Source: Agrypnia vestita (lineage: Eukaryota; Arthropoda; Insecta; Trichoptera; Phryganeidae). Taken from it: a stretch of DNA of 64,000 nt. Below are positions 53,490 through 63,900 of this stretch, one piece after another. The stretch spans positions 1-64,000 of the forward strand of contig JADDOH010007964.1 in assembly GCA_016648135.1 (NCBI GenBank). The letters are read 5' to 3'. Under the pieces are notes generated by a model that had not been told where the DNA came from, ran no database searches, and saw nothing but the letters and a program-made list of their open reading frames with translations. How positions within the stretch are numbered: the first letter of the stretch is position 1; each line of letters opens with the position of its first letter. The position numbers were made by a program, and so were the translations under genes.

Positions 53490-54060
53490 AAATAAAATTT
53501 TGAGTTATATGTCGAGCAAACAGCACAATTGCCAAGACGAATAGGAATGAGCTGGGCTGCTTTTGGCAAACTCAAACATATCTTCGAGAACAAAGAGATC
53601 CCAATTAGCCTAAAAAGAAAAGCCTTTGAATCATGCATACTGCCAGTGATGACGTATGGATTGGAGACTAAGGCCCTTACAAAGAAAAGTGTAGAAAAGC
53701 TCAAATGCACGCAACGATCCATGGAGAGATCCATGCTTGGAGTAAGCCTAAGAGATAGAATTAGAAATGACGAAATCAGGCGCAGAACTAGAGTAGTGGA
53801 TATCGTGGATCGTGTAGCGAAGCTAAAATGGCAATGGGCACGACATGTAAGGCAGGATGCAACAAGATGGCCTCCCAGAGTTCTGAAATGGAGACCTTGA
53901 GAGAATAAAAGAGGCATCGGAAGATCTCAAAAGAGATGGCCCGATGATATAGCCGCTGTGGGGAGAAAAGAAATGGCTACAATTAGTAAACGACAAGAAA
54001 GGATGGAAAGAGAAGGAAGAGGCATATCCAGCAGTGGAAAGAAGAAGAAGATGAAGTTTA
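53490..54060 (+). pseudogene. RTE-type LINE reverse transcriptase C-terminus
   Basis: The frame is open from 53505 to 53900 and is not limited by a start codon: RRIGMSWAAFGKLKHIFENK, EIPISLKRKAFESCILPVMT, YGLETKALTKKSVEKLKCTQ, RSMERSMLGVSLRDRIRNDE, then RRRTRVVDIVDRVAKLKWQW, ARHVRQDATRWPPRVLKWRP. This is the finger-like C-terminal region (LPVxTYGxET, QRxMERxMLGxxLRDRIxN, LKWxWAxH) of RTE-like elements. After a stop at 53898, a shifted frame gives WPDDIAAVGRK, LVNDKKGWKEKEEAYPAVER and a (GAA)n end, so a frameshift separates the two. 5'-truncated. Minus ORFs 53441-53917 and 53823-54143 are shadows. Confidence 0.9.
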
Positions 54061-54204
54061 GTCTCGCTATCAACTCGAACATGATTCGAGTTGTGCCTCT
54101 TTGCTCTAGCGCTAGTATCTTTTATTCCTTTCAAACATAACATTACGCAATGGATCCCAAAAACCGTTGAGTCATATGTCAGGTGGCGCCAGGGTCCATT
54201 TTAA

Positions 54205-54400
54205 AACCAAATTAATTAATCAATTAGAAAGACATACAGAAAAATCTAATCCAGGAAAAAATATTTTAGCTACTACCGGGATTCGAACCCGGGTCGCCTC
54301 CTTCCAGGGCCGGTGCTCTGGCCACTAAGCTATAGGAGCCTTGTAGATTTCCGTGAATATATCGACCTTATATGTGATTCTCATTTTTGTTAATTGATTA
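54205..54400 (-). mobile_element. tRNA-bearing foldback SINE (FB4), copy 1
   Basis: Outer inverted pieces (ATTAATCAATTAG / TAATTGATTAAT) flank a tRNA-like unit. Its minus-strand A box (TAGCTTAGTGG) and B box (GGTTCGAATCC) are intact. A second copy with inverted duplication lies at 57884-58052. Confidence 0.7.
54268..54340 (-). tRNA. tRNA-like unit, not a functional tRNA
   Basis: Minus strand, 72 bases. The acceptor arm pairs 6 of 7 (GCTCCTA/TAGTAGC), the D arm pairs GCTT/GAGC, and the T arm CCGGG-TTCGAAT-CCCGG is perfect. The anticodon stem pairs only 3 of 5 and the loop lacks the usual U33 in the best fold, so no anticodon can be assigned with confidence. It is part of a repeated element. 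The resemblance to a Thr- or Ala-type tRNA 5' half is only by eye. Confidence 0.45.
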
Positions 54401-54917
54401 ATTTTTATTTTTGTCCATAGTGCAATCCCCTTTTTTGATATGATAGTTCAAATTACTTTGTAATACTACCGCTAGATGGACGCCAAATTGCATTCATTCC
54501 ATTTTATTTAATATATTTATTGTGACGTGAAATTAGTATTAAAAAATTAAAATTTAATTTTAAATATATAAATATTGTAGGTACGCTTCCTCGCCACTAA
54601 CGATACACGGTGTTGGAAAAATATCCCATAGCGTTCTCACCTGGTTAGGGGGGCGTAGTTTTCCCATAGTTTAACGAGAAATCTCGAAATGCACTTCTCT
54701 CCAGCGGGCGTCTCCGAAACCGCTCCGTCATCCATCAATCGTCGCAGACAGGACACCTATGTGTGTGTGAGTGTGCGGGACTGTTTGTGTGTATTTACTC
54801 ACTGACTCAATTGGACACTAATAAATAATATCGAAGAAAAATTGCAACGTGTTCACTTGAATTTCACGTATCTAGGATTCCAATATGTGGGCATTACTTT
54901 TAATCGAGATATATAAT

Positions 54918-55300
54918 TACTCCCTTTATATTAACTCGTGGCGTCTGCTTGCTAGACGAAAAAACTTCGGATCGAGTTTTAACCCTTTTCCCGTGATTCA
55001 ATCGAGCTGAAACTTTGCAAGCAGACTCGTGGCGACGATAAAGAAGATCTATCAAATTTTCGTTAAAAAATTTATAAATTTATGGATTTTTCAAATTTTT
55101 AATGGTTTTTTCATACAACTTACTAAGTTACACGTCCGGTAGACACGGAACCTGATTAAAATATAATTTTGGATTTTCGGAAATTTTTTATTACTCCCTT
55201 TCGTAGCGTAGCCGTAGTCGCTTAACCTACTAGATGAGAAAGAGAAAGAAATGAGAAAGGGAATATAATAAAAACTTGGTTTTTATGGGTTACTTTTTTA
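54918..55300 (+). mobile_element. FB3 repeat, copy D
   Basis: Starts TACTCCCTTTATATTAACTC, GCGTCTGCTTGCTAGACGAA, TTTAACCCTTTTCCCGTGAT and ends GAAAGGGAATATAATAAAAA plus CTTGGTTTTTATGGGTTACT. A second ACTCCCTTTC lies at 55192, hinting at a nested or tandem end. An H1 element follows about six bases after its end. Confidence 0.7.
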
Positions 55301-55306
55301 CATTGA

Positions 55307-55700
55307 CTAGCTTACCCACACGGCTTCGCACGCATAGATATTAAGTAACTTTTATTCATATTTTATAAATTTGTGTATTAACCTTTACATATAGATAAAT
55401 GTCATCAGTTTTTTTTTATAAAACTTTTTAAGTTCTACAACTTTTACATAGAAAGTATTTAAATATCTCTTACCGTTAAGGCAGCGTTCGTAAAAAACGC
55501 ATCTTTTGACAAAGTTAATTGTAAAATAGGTCACTACGAAAAGTCCTTTTATTTTTAATGAATAATGAATAACCTTTGACCACCCTTAAAGTCCATTCTA
55601 AATATTGGTGGAAGAATTTTTGAAATCGGATGAGTAGTTTCAGAGATTACCTCCTACATCCAAATTTACAAAATTTTACCTCTTTGTATATTAGTATACA
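55307..55700 (-). mobile_element. Helitron-like element (H1 type), near complete
   Basis: Minus strand: TATACTAATATACAAAGAGG near 55700, the CATCCGATTTCAAAAATTCT block, GGACTTTAAGGGTGGTCAAA, GACCTATTTTACAATTAACT, AAATACTTTCTATGTAAAAG, and the end GCGAAGCCGTGTGGGTAAGC-TAG|T (CTAG at 55307-55310). The 5' sequence resembles the TACTAATAT starts widely seen in arthropod Helitron-like elements. Confidence 0.75.
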
Positions 55701-56150
55701 TGTCTCATAGAGATGAAACTATATTTTTATATAATAACGTAGGTATTGGTGTTCATGGGGCTTACGACTTATCGTACGGCTGGCTTAAGTGATCACTTTA
55801 CAGAATTTAACGTTCACCAATTCCACTCATGATAGACTACCACATCTATCAAATTTTGGAAGTTGTTTATATGTTAAACTTGCACAAATTGTTTCGTATG
55901 GGAGTTGTATTTTTACTACCGCCACCTGCAGTCTAAAGCTTTGTCATTCCCATTATCCAATACAGATGTCACTATTGATAATGAGGAATCTTTATTTTGA
56001 TTGGAGTTTTTATAACAATATCCTTTTTATGTGTATATGAGATTCTTCCGAATTATTAGCACTACGCTAGAATACTAGATTTTTATATTCAGAATATTTT
56101 GAGTATGTCCATTATTGTATTCTTGAAAAATTTGGACATACTCAAAATAT
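55700..56150 (+). mobile_element. FB1 repeat, full unit with inverted end
   Basis: Arm (CATGTCTCATAGAGATGAAA, GGGCTTACGACTTATCGTAC, TTAAGTGATCACTTTACAGA), middle (CACCTGCAGTCTAAAGCTTT, GATGTCACTATTGATAATGA, CTACGCTAGAATACTAG), joint TATTCAGAATATTTTGAGTA. An 18-bp perfect inverted repeat (56094-56111 / 56133-56150) is made from the joint sequence itself. ORF 55789-56040 is a reading. Confidence 0.8.
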
Positions 56151-56159
56151 ATCATTTAA

Positions 56160-56880
56160 GACTTGAAAACGATGATGTATCCCTACCGATAAAAATTATT
56201 GCAATTATGTTTATAATATACACCGGAATGATTTTAAGGGGATAATTTATAGAACAGTTAATGGAATTTTTAAAACAATTTCTATTTTGTGCTGAGATAA
56301 TAATCTTGTGATCCTGTGAATAGTATATGGGGGGGTTATTCCGTTACATATTGTGGATGTCTGTCCAACTGATAAGAAACTGGTGTTTATTCCGTAAAAC
56401 CACATTTTAACTTCAAACATACTCACTATTAAACATTTCGCCATTCGTTATTCATAGAAAAAATATTTATTTGTTAAATACTTTATATTGAATTACTTTC
56501 TCTTGATCTGTACGAGAAAGCAACATCGGTAGTCGCAAAACCTTCTCACGATTTTTTGTATGAAAAATAAAATACTTAAATTAAAATCGCTCCCGTGGTA
56601 CGCTTTTGATGACTAGAAAAGGTAATAAAACGGCTAGAAAACCAGTTTTATTATGGACTTGTATCGTATAAAACTATGATGTATTTTAAGAGTTGCTACT
56701 AATTATGCTCTAACTGCTGTAAAATTGACAGCATGTCCTGGGACTAAGTACATTAAATAAATTATTTTTTTTATCTGGGAAATATTTTTTTTATCTAGAA
56801 AATAATTTTTATGTAAACACTTGAGTTAAAATATACAACCTCGATAATTTTGACCCATTAATGATCACGATAAAAAATCA
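56160..56880. other. No recognised gene
   Basis: AT-rich sequence. The minus ORF 56247-56444 has no motif. Confidence 0.5.
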
Positions 56881-56889
56881 CTTCCAACG

Positions 56890-57455
56890 CCAAAAATAAC
56901 CATCAAAAATGAACCAATAGAAAGAGTCACGCAATACAAGTACTTAGGCTTAAAGGTGTACAAGAACTTGGATCCATCTCAAGAAGTAAAAGCTCGAATA
57001 GAGATTAGAGATAGCAAGAAGTGCGTTTCTCAGAATGAGACCGTTATTTTCTAACCATGACCTAAGCCTACAACTTAGAATGCGTATGGTTCGGTGTTAT
57101 ATTTTTGCCATTCTCTTATATGAAGCATGGACACTTAACCAAAAACTAATCCGCAAAGTCAAGGCTTTTGAGACGTGGATCTATAGACGCATATTGAAAG
57201 TTTCCTGGGTGGGTAGAGTGACTGACTAATGATGAAGTCCTCCGGTGTAAAAGACCGAGAAGTGCTGCGAACTATCAAGATAAGAAAGCTGGAGTATCTC
57301 TGACATATTATGAGAGGAGCAAAATATAGTTTAAACCTACACATCTAGGGGAAAATAAGTGATAAAAAAAGCATAGTTGCCGCATCTATGGCTACGTAAC
57401 TTGAGGGACTGGTATAAGATGATGTTACCGGAATGATCGAACGACAACTACCTCT
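56890..57455 (+). pseudogene. LINE reverse transcriptase C-terminus
   Basis: Plus strand: PKITIKNEPIERVTQYKYLG, LKVYKNLDPSQEVKARIEI, then a small frameshift and RMRPLFSNHDLSLQLRMRMV, RCYIFAILLYEAWTLNQKLI, RKVKAFETWIYRRILKVSWV, followed after a stop by EVLRTIKIRKLEYLxHIMRG-like and RNLRDWYK-like sequence. Same family as the minus copy at 3030-4080. Several frameshifts. The first part (QYKYLG) is the conserved pre-thumb motif. It ends at an ACAGGGTGT terminus at 57456. Confidence 0.85.
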
Positions 57456-57660
57456 ATACAGGGTGTTTCTTAGTTAGTTGTAAAAACTTCGGGACTGTCT
57501 TCATCATTCAACTTTGAATAGAAATGATTCTCTACACTTTGGGTGAAATGTTAATAAAATGAACATACGGATACAAGTGATATCAAAGTTAACGTTTTTT
57601 CAATATTCTTGTCAAATTTATCAAATGTTGCGTTTACCGTGGATATCGAGATGTGCAAAT
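57456..57660 (+). mobile_element. ACAGGGTGT-end repeat, one end
   Basis: It starts TATACAGGGTGTTTCTTAGT. The terminus is like FB2 copy B (ACAGGGTGT) but the body (GTTGTAAAAACTTCGGGACT) differs. It may be a related foldback whose other end is lost. A similar terminus lies at 60633 (ACAGGGTGTTACAAACTAAG). Confidence 0.45.
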
Positions 57661-57883
57661 GACCCCATGAAAATCAAATAGAGTCTCTCAACAAGTTTTC
57701 TGAGATGATTACTCAGATCCTTCTGACATCTTGCTGTGAGGAGAAGATGGTCTCTCCAGGCTCTCTTCCAACTTTAGTTAGATATCCTTCTTATGTTAAT
57801 TAAACATGATGGGGTAGAGGAATATACCAACACTCGATTAAACGAGTTCTGCAATTTCAAAAGAAAGTTTTTTAAATTTTAAA

Positions 57884-58052
57884 AACCAAATTTATTAATT
57901 AATTATAAAAGACATACAGATAAATCAAATCAACAAAAAAATATTTGGCTGCTACCGGGACTCGAACCACGGATCAGGTGATCCATGGTTCGAATCGTTT
58001 ATTTCGTTGATTTGATTTTTCTGTCTTTTGTTATTGATTAATAAATTTGGTT
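57884..58052. mobile_element. tRNA-bearing foldback (FB4), inverted copy 2
   Basis: A near-perfect inverted repeat: AACCAAATTTATTAATTAAT / ATTGATTAATAAATTTGGTT outside, and CGAACCACGGATCA / TGATCCATGGTTCG inside, with the tRNA-type B box at both sides of the centre. Left half carries GCTACCGGGACTCGAACC; the right half lacks the CCGGTAGC part. Confidence 0.75.
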
Positions 58053-58059
58053 GAAATTA

Positions 58060-58440
58060 TTTTATTACAGAAATTGCGTTATATAAATTATCCATCATGA
58101 TTATTATCAAGAGCTTCAAGTTCTTCTCACAAAGCAAATTTCGATCGCATTAGATATTACAGGTATGTTAGCATTTTTTAAAAATCAATCTTTATTGGCT
58201 TAAATGCAGGTGGGCTTAGCTCGATGCTGTTTATCCCCGTTTCACTCATTATATTCGCATTAGGCCGACGCGGACCCGGTCTAAGGATGTAAGGGAAAGG
58301 TTTCTGAAATCCTAACCGCCCTCTTTACCTTTGGTCGGATTGACAGCTGAATAATCATTATCGATTTTTTGAAAAAAAATTACCTCCCTAAGCTTAGGTA
58401 CCTGTTTTTGGACTAGCGTTGATGACGGAATCTTCAAGCA
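58060..58440. other. No recognised gene
   Basis: Mixed composition. 58250-58330 is GC-richer (GCCGACGCGGACCCGGTCTA) and resembles part of a LINE tail by composition only. Confidence 0.35.
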
Positions 58441-58445
58441 TTTTT

Positions 58446-58770
58446 TACTTCCTTTCTTTTAACTCGTGGCGTCTGCTTGCTTGTTTTCTTGACGAAAAAA
58501 CTTTGTATCGATTTTTAATCCTTTTCCCGTGATCCAATCGAGCTGAATCTTGGCAAGTAGACTCGTGGCGACGATCAAGAAGATCTATCGAATTTTCGTT
58601 AAAAAAAATAATTATAGTATAATTTAGAATTTTTAGAAATTTTATTGTTTTTTTCAAATTGGAATCATTAGAAAAGTTTGATTAGCAACGGCGGCCCGAT
58701 AACGTCGCGGAATATTTTCTAAATTTGAATTACTCCGTCGGCATACATAATAGGTACTTCACTACCAATT
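58446..58770 (+). mobile_element. FB3 repeat, copy E (long form)
   Basis: TACTTCCTTTCTTTTAACTC, GCGTCTGCTTGCTTGTTTTC, TCCCGTGATCCAATCGAGCT, AAGTAGACTCGTGGCGACGA, then ACGGCGGCCCGATAACGTCG, as in the inverse copy B. The minus ORF 58445-58657 is a reading of it. Confidence 0.75.
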
Positions 58771-58854
58771 TCGAAAATCTAAATTGACTGACAAATGTTT
58801 TTAGAATTTAGCCTTCAAAGCATGAAGTGTCTTATCAAAGCTCAAAACATCTGA

Positions 58855-58935
58855 CATTTTATTTATTTATTTATTTATTTATTTTTATTTTATTAATTAC
58901 ACGGCTTAATAGCCTTTTACAACAGGTTTATACAT
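58855..58935 (-). mobile_element. LINE 3' tail with (ATTT)n
   Basis: Forward (ATTT)n at 58857-58884, then TATTAATTACACGGCTTAAT and AGCCTTTTACAAC; inverse of a jockey-like tail (GTAAAAGGCTATTAAGCC). The AT-rich 58940-59400 may hold the LINE 3' UTR. Confidence 0.5.
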
Positions 58936-59457
58936 AATTAAAATACAACAAACGATTAAATGTAAAAGAAAAATAAAGGGTATAAATGTAAAAAAGTATA
59001 TATACATAGTTTAAAAATAATGAGGTTAGACATATATGTAAAAAAAGTATATATGCAAAAAAGGTAAAGTAGTGATCTCAGAAATTTTTACTCACCGATA
59101 ATATAGCAATATTAAATTTGAATAGCCAGGTATATATAAAAAATTTAAGACATTATATAAAAATTTAATATTTTGAAAAGAAATGATCATATAATGATTT
59201 TTTAAATTTTGAGAGAGATAGATTTAAAATGTCGACATATGTAGGTAGTTCATTGCCAAGTTTGTGCATCCGAGGTATGCTAGAATTTGAACGATAGTTT
59301 GTGTCCAAATTGTCACAATAAAACAGCATGTTTTGGCGAGTCCTACGGTTAGGTACTTTATAAATATATATTTTAGAAATATATTAAATTACTGTAAGTT
59401 TAGTGTTATGTTACATGTTTTAATTCGTCTTTAATTGTTGTTATGTTATATTTTACA

Positions 59458-59506
59458 AAGAAAGGGAGTATAATAAAAACTTGATTTTTATGGGTTACTT
59501 TTTTGA
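59458..59506 (+). mobile_element. FB3 right-end fragment
   Basis: GAAAGGGAGTATAATAAAAA and CTTGATTTTTATGGGTTACT: only the right terminus of FB3. Confidence 0.7.
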
Positions 59507-59619
59507 AGTCATCTAACGGTGATTTTTAATGTTTTTTTTAATAATTTGTTCTCTTTAGATAAATATATATAATTAAACTTTTAAAATGAGGAAACAATTT
59601 ATTCTACAATCTTTATCAA

Positions 59620-60127
59620 TATATAAGTTTAGTTTAGGAGGTAATCTTCGAAACTACTGATTCAATTTCAAAAATTCTTTCACCAAAATTTAGAATTGAG
59701 TTTCAGGGTAGATGTAGGCCATATATTATACCGTTAAAATAAAAGGACTTTTTGTGGTTACCTATTTTACAACTAAAATAGACGAAAAAATGGTACGGCG
59801 CCGGCGATGCGTTTTTTACAAACGCTGCAGATATTTAAATACTTTCTATAGAGAAGTTGTAGGACTCAAAAAGTTCTACAAATAGTCCGTGACGATATAT
59901 ATCTATATAATAAAAATTGTTGGATAATTTATATAGCGCCGTTTTCGCCTCAAGGACGCTATAACACAATTGATAAAATATGACTAAAAGTTACTGAAAA
60001 TCTACGCGTGCGAAGCCGCGTGGGTAATTTCTGTACAAATTTACACCGTTTGACCGAATTGACTCAAATTTTTTGACGTTGCAAAACAACGGAACTTTTG
60101 TGTGGAAACTTTTGTACCAACAGCTAG
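59620..60127 (+). mobile_element. Helitron-like element (H1 type)
   Basis: GAGGTAATCTTCGAAACTAC, TTCAATTTCAAAAATTCTTT, AAAGGACTTTTTGTGGTTAC, GACGAAAAAATGGTACGG, AATACTTTCTATAGAGAAGT and CTACGCGTGCGAAGCCGCGT. A second terminus-like ACAGCTAG|T lies at 60124-60127 after about 110 extra bases, so two H1 ends may be joined. Confidence 0.65.
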
Positions 60128-60129
60128 TA

Positions 60130-60830
60130 ATGAATCAGAGACATATAAAAGTAGTTAAATTAAATAAATTTATGAAATTCATAAAATGCTTCTTTAGGTA
60201 TCATATCCATTGCTTTTGTTGATTAATCTATTTTAACCCCAACAAAAGTATTTTTTCTTAGGGCGTAGTATTTATAAGGCCGCATCGTAACCCTTGTGGT
60301 ACCACCATTCCTTGTAATTATTTATATCAATCATACATAATTTTTCGTAGTACCGACGTGAATCTCATTTTTTGATGTTTAGCTGGTAAAAAAATGATCA
60401 CAGAAGCGACTACCCGAAAAATGTATGATTAATCATTATTCACTGTCCATAATTTAGGATGTTATAAAAAATACAATTAAAACACAATTTTGTATGGATT
60501 ATCATAATGCATGAGCCTTTTAATTGAGGGGTTATCCGAAACATGGTTGTTAAATCTTAAATAAAAACATTAATTAATATTTCGTTTTTAACTACACTTA
60601 ACATATTTCAGTTTATTGTTTACCAGCAGTACAGGGTGTTACAAACTAAGTCTTTGATATTTTAAACTGTCTTTTAGAAAATTATATTCGGGAGGTATTT
60701 GAGACCTGTTTATTGTTCTTAATTAAATAATAATGATTACACAAATGACGTAAGACGTATAAATCCACGACTTTGGTAATGAATAAAATCTTGAATTAAT
60801 TCCAAATGTTAAATTTAAAATAAAATAAAA
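60130..60830. other. No recognised gene
   Basis: AT-rich. An ACAGGGTGT terminus at 60633-60641 marks one end of an unresolved repeat. Confidence 0.45.
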
Positions 60831-60832
60831 CA

Positions 60833-60960
60833 CTTAGTTTTAATCCACTTACTACTACATATATTCATTTGTCAACTATTTTTGGTTGGTCTCAACCTTC
60901 TTCAGGACAAGTATAATATAGACTGGTATAATTGACAATATACAATATATAATAGAAAAT
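60833..60960 (-). mobile_element. PLE pLTR with near-intact hammerhead
   Basis: Minus strand: UUGUC-CUGAAGA (60905-60899), stem II GGUUG/CAACC with AGAC-type loop, AAAA (for GAAA), AUA, triplet GUU, GACAA. UUGUC and GACAA form a perfect 5-bp stem I. Only the G of GAAA is changed. An inverted copy of the leader (ACTTAGTTTTAATCCACTTA) lies at 61490-61520. Confidence 0.65.
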
Positions 60961-60999
60961 ATACAATAGATAATAGACAAGTATAATTTAGTCTATATT

Positions 61000-61660
61000 T
61001 TTGGGGCTGTGTGGTCAATCCCGTTTTCTTTTGGTTATGGTATGAGTTGTTCGTGAAAGATACTGTCGAGTACTTCCTCCGAATCGATGAAGATACCTGT
61101 GCAATTACTTGATTTGTTCAATTTACTTTGCATAATGGTGGATGTTTTGCGGTTGCGTCTTGTGTGCATATTCCCCCGGTGAACCCGAATGGATACTCAT
61201 TTATTATAGAATTGATTTTTGTGGTTGAATTTAGTCTCTTTTTGACTGCTTATTCAAAATTTTTTTCATATCTATCTTCATAGATAAATAGTATATTAGG
61301 TACCTAATTCTCATTGTTTGTTAAATTAGATTACACTACCAATATTATCGTAAGTGATTATCCCTCACCAAACACAAGAATTTTAATTCTTTTTGGTGGT
61401 TATAAAATAAATTATATGTTTTATCTATTAAAAAAAAACAAAAAAAAATTATACTTGAAGTAGGTTGAAACCAACTGAAAAAAAATGATGATATGCAGTA
61501 ATAAGTGGTTTAAAACTAAGTATTTTTTTCATTTTAAATTTAATATAATGTCAAGCCACTTAGTGTTTTCTTGTTTTTTAATTTAATTTCAAATGTTTGA
61601 TTTATCTCTTATCGCCACGATCCCGTGAAAATATTTACAAAGTAGCATTTAAAAAAAAAT
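61000..61660. other. Probable PLE remnant between inverted leaders
   Basis: Lies between the leader at 60833 and its inverse at 61490-61520. No GIY-YIG or RT motif is readable. GC-mixed at 61010-61200 (TTCCCCCGGTGAACCCGAAT). Confidence 0.3.
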
Positions 61661-61671
61661 ACATATCGAGT

Positions 61672-61850
61672 ACATTGTTGGTGTAGTGGTTACAATGCTC
61701 ACCTAGTCGGTAGTCGGTGGTTCAATCCCCATTCCGGGACACCAGCAAGTAAGACCTATTTTCATAGCAAAAGCGTCTGGCTTGTTTTGAAAATAGTAAG
61801 AATATTGTTGCGACACGCATTCCGTATCCTATCTCTATTTTGCTTAAAAA
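61672..61850 (+). mobile_element. tRNA-derived SINE (family S1)
   Basis: A box TGGTGTAGTGG at 61679-61689, B box GGTTCAATCCC, GGGACACCAGCAAGTAAGAC, CTATTTTCATAGCAAAAGC, TTGAAAATAGTAAGAATATT, CATTCCGTATCC, A-rich end. ORF 61787-61990 is a chance reading. Confidence 0.8.
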
Positions 61851-61989
61851 AATACATATATATTTTCCCTAATTTTATGTTTTACCGTTTAATTTTGTGT
61901 TATTGTTTAATTTTATATAATTATTATTTTTTGTTTTATGTACTTTTACACAATTTGGTTTCTTTCATAAAAACCTATATATTTTTTTA

Positions 61990-62585
61990 ATTTTGATTTC
62001 AGTTTAAAAAAAATATATATTTTAAAATTAATTTTAATGTATTTTTAATTTTAATTTTTAAATCAGTTTTTGAATATTTTCGTTTTATTTAATATGTGCT
62101 GTTGTGTTGCGCTATATCACGTACACTTACCGATTGACGGCCACTTCAGTAACACGATTTCGTTTCATTTCCAAATTTTCCGTGATTCGCCTGCATGGTG
62201 CGCCAAGCATGTTTTACGTTAAAAAGAGTAAACAAAAGAATCATTTAAAAAATCAAGGATTGGCCGCGAAACACAATATATCATAATATCAATATGGCAG
62301 TAGGTACCATACTTTTGATTAACTAACGCGTAATAGCACGTTTGGTACAATTTTTCCAGCTTTACTTATAATTAAGGCTCGCCTTGCACGAACTGCCTTC
62401 AGGTGTCATTAGGATCGGGACGTGGATTGATCGCTCTTAATAATATCGGAGTTCTCAAATATTTCATGGGAAGGCGTGGGCGCTACAACAGTCAACGCCC
62501 AGATCAACACGGTCGCTAAGTGGTACAAATAATTTTATGGTTTTTAGAGCATTAACAACTTGAGGACACGACGTACAGAGAAAAT
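61990..62585. other. No recognised gene
   Basis: AT-rich to about 62100, then mixed. ORF 62104-62286 has no motif. The stretch 62340-62520 has a balanced composition with no repeat I can see. Confidence 0.4.
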
Positions 62586-62589
62586 ATGT

Positions 62590-63025
62590 TGAAACCCGTC
62601 AAAAATGACGGTATTTTTACTCGCCGATCCCCAAAGAATATATATTTACTTATTTATAGCCGACACCCATGAAATAGTAATAACGACTGTTATAATCTTT
62701 TTTATATTTCCCCTGCCGGCAGTCAAATGTACTATTCTGAACCCTGGCGATTGGGTCGGACATGAAATGGTTCGTGTCTTTCATAAGTCCTATATGTACT
62801 GTATTTTTGACGGGTTAAGTGGGCTCGGCGATAGCAACATCGCTATCGTTGCCGCCTTCGGGTTTGTTGGCCCGGGGTTCAAGCCCTGTCTCCGGCCGTT
62901 TAATTTGTTTTTTTAGCCGTGAATTCGAAAGAAATTACGGACGTTACACGATGTACGAAGTTACGGGGACAGGCAGACAGAAGGACCTACAGATAATGAA
63001 ATTATTATGTTTGATAGGAAAGCTG
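62590..63025 (-). mobile_element. Helitron-like (H2) element carrying the shared module
   Basis: Minus strand end: hairpin CCGTCATTTTTGACGG (62610-62595) followed by a degenerate GTTTCAACA instead of CTAG. The other side has CCGTAACTTCGTACATCG and CTGTCTGCCTGTCC. Inside, 62755-62935 is the module shared with 52730-52880, enlarged by CGGCGATAGCAACATCGC / TATCG. Plus ORFs 62605-62916 and 62819-63043 are readings. Confidence 0.6.
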
Positions 63026-63185
63026 TCCCCGAATCAATTGTAAACGCTCATTGCGTGTCTTTAAAACACATCGTAGCAATGATCAAAATATTCAATATTA
63101 TTATAAATCTGTGGGCGAAAGAAACAACAAAAAAGTCAATAAAATTACATTTTGAGTTAAGTATGCAGAGATAAGACAATTATAA

Positions 63186-63280
63186 TTAATGAGCCTGGGG
63201 CCGCGTCGCATATATCCGACGGAGCGCGACTGTCCCCAGGGGCCGCGTCGGATATATCCGACAGGCACAAAATAAATTAT
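63186..63280 (+). repeat. Tandem palindromes after a TTAA
   Basis: TTAA at 63186-63189 is followed by GAGCCTGGGG. The unit GGGGCCGCGTCGxATATATC occurs twice with period 42 (63197 and 63239). In the second, GTCGGATATATCCGAC (63247-63262) is a perfect palindrome; in the first one base breaks it. CCTGGGG (63194-63200) and CCCCAGG (63234-63240) are inverted. It could be the left end of a piggyBac-type element (TTAA target), an inference. Confidence 0.5.
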
Positions 63281-63500
63281 TTATCGACGGCCGCGTATCG
63301 AATTTGAAAAACGTAATTTTTTCCCAATAGAGAAATCCTGTAGTGACCTGTCGTTCCATTTTCGACTCAAAAACATGACCGATTATAGCTTAAATCAACA
63401 CTCAAAGTAGAAGTTTTTCGGTCGTCAAAATCGTATAGAAAAGTTATAGATGTCGCCCTAAACTCATGTTGTACGATCGAAAATTATATAATGAAATAAT

Positions 63501-63671
63501 ATTCCGTCGTCGTCACGTCCTTAGTACGCGAAAGACACATGCGTGGTACATGCAAAAATCACGTGTCTGTCGCCGTGTCGATCTATTCCGTCGTCATGTG
63601 CCCAGCGCGCGAAAGACGTTCACGTGTATGGTACATGCAAAAATCACGTGATTCCGTTGCTATGTCGATAG
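63501..63671 (+). repeat. Tandem ~85-bp repeat, two units
   Basis: Units 63501-63584 and 63585-63671 share ATTCCGTCGTC, GCGAAAGAC, GGTACATGCAAAAATCACGT and TGTCGAT. Each contains CACGTG (E-box palindrome). It lies between the palindromes at 63.2 kb and the transposase fragment at 63.9 kb. Confidence 0.8.
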
Positions 63672-63900
63672 GAAGGGTTTTTTATTTCTTCAGTTCGCGC
63701 CCAGCAATCACAGTTGGAACACGGATCTACGCGCGGATAATATATACATATATTCGCGATATTTCTTGGTTTATGGTGCAATTTGATACAAACAGTGATT
63801 TATTAACAAAAATACATTATTTATGTTGCGTTTATTTGAGAAATGTGTGTGTTAAATGTGGATCATATGCTTCAAAATTTAAAGTGAAACAATGGCGTAG

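Noticed and set aside
53441..53917. 158-codon minus ORF, the longest in the window
   Set aside because: It is the antisense of the RTE reverse transcriptase, whose plus-strand motifs are clear.
54268..54340. Functional tRNA gene
   Set aside because: The anticodon stem is mispaired, no anticodon is clear, and the unit is repeated inside a foldback; I list it as tRNA-like only.
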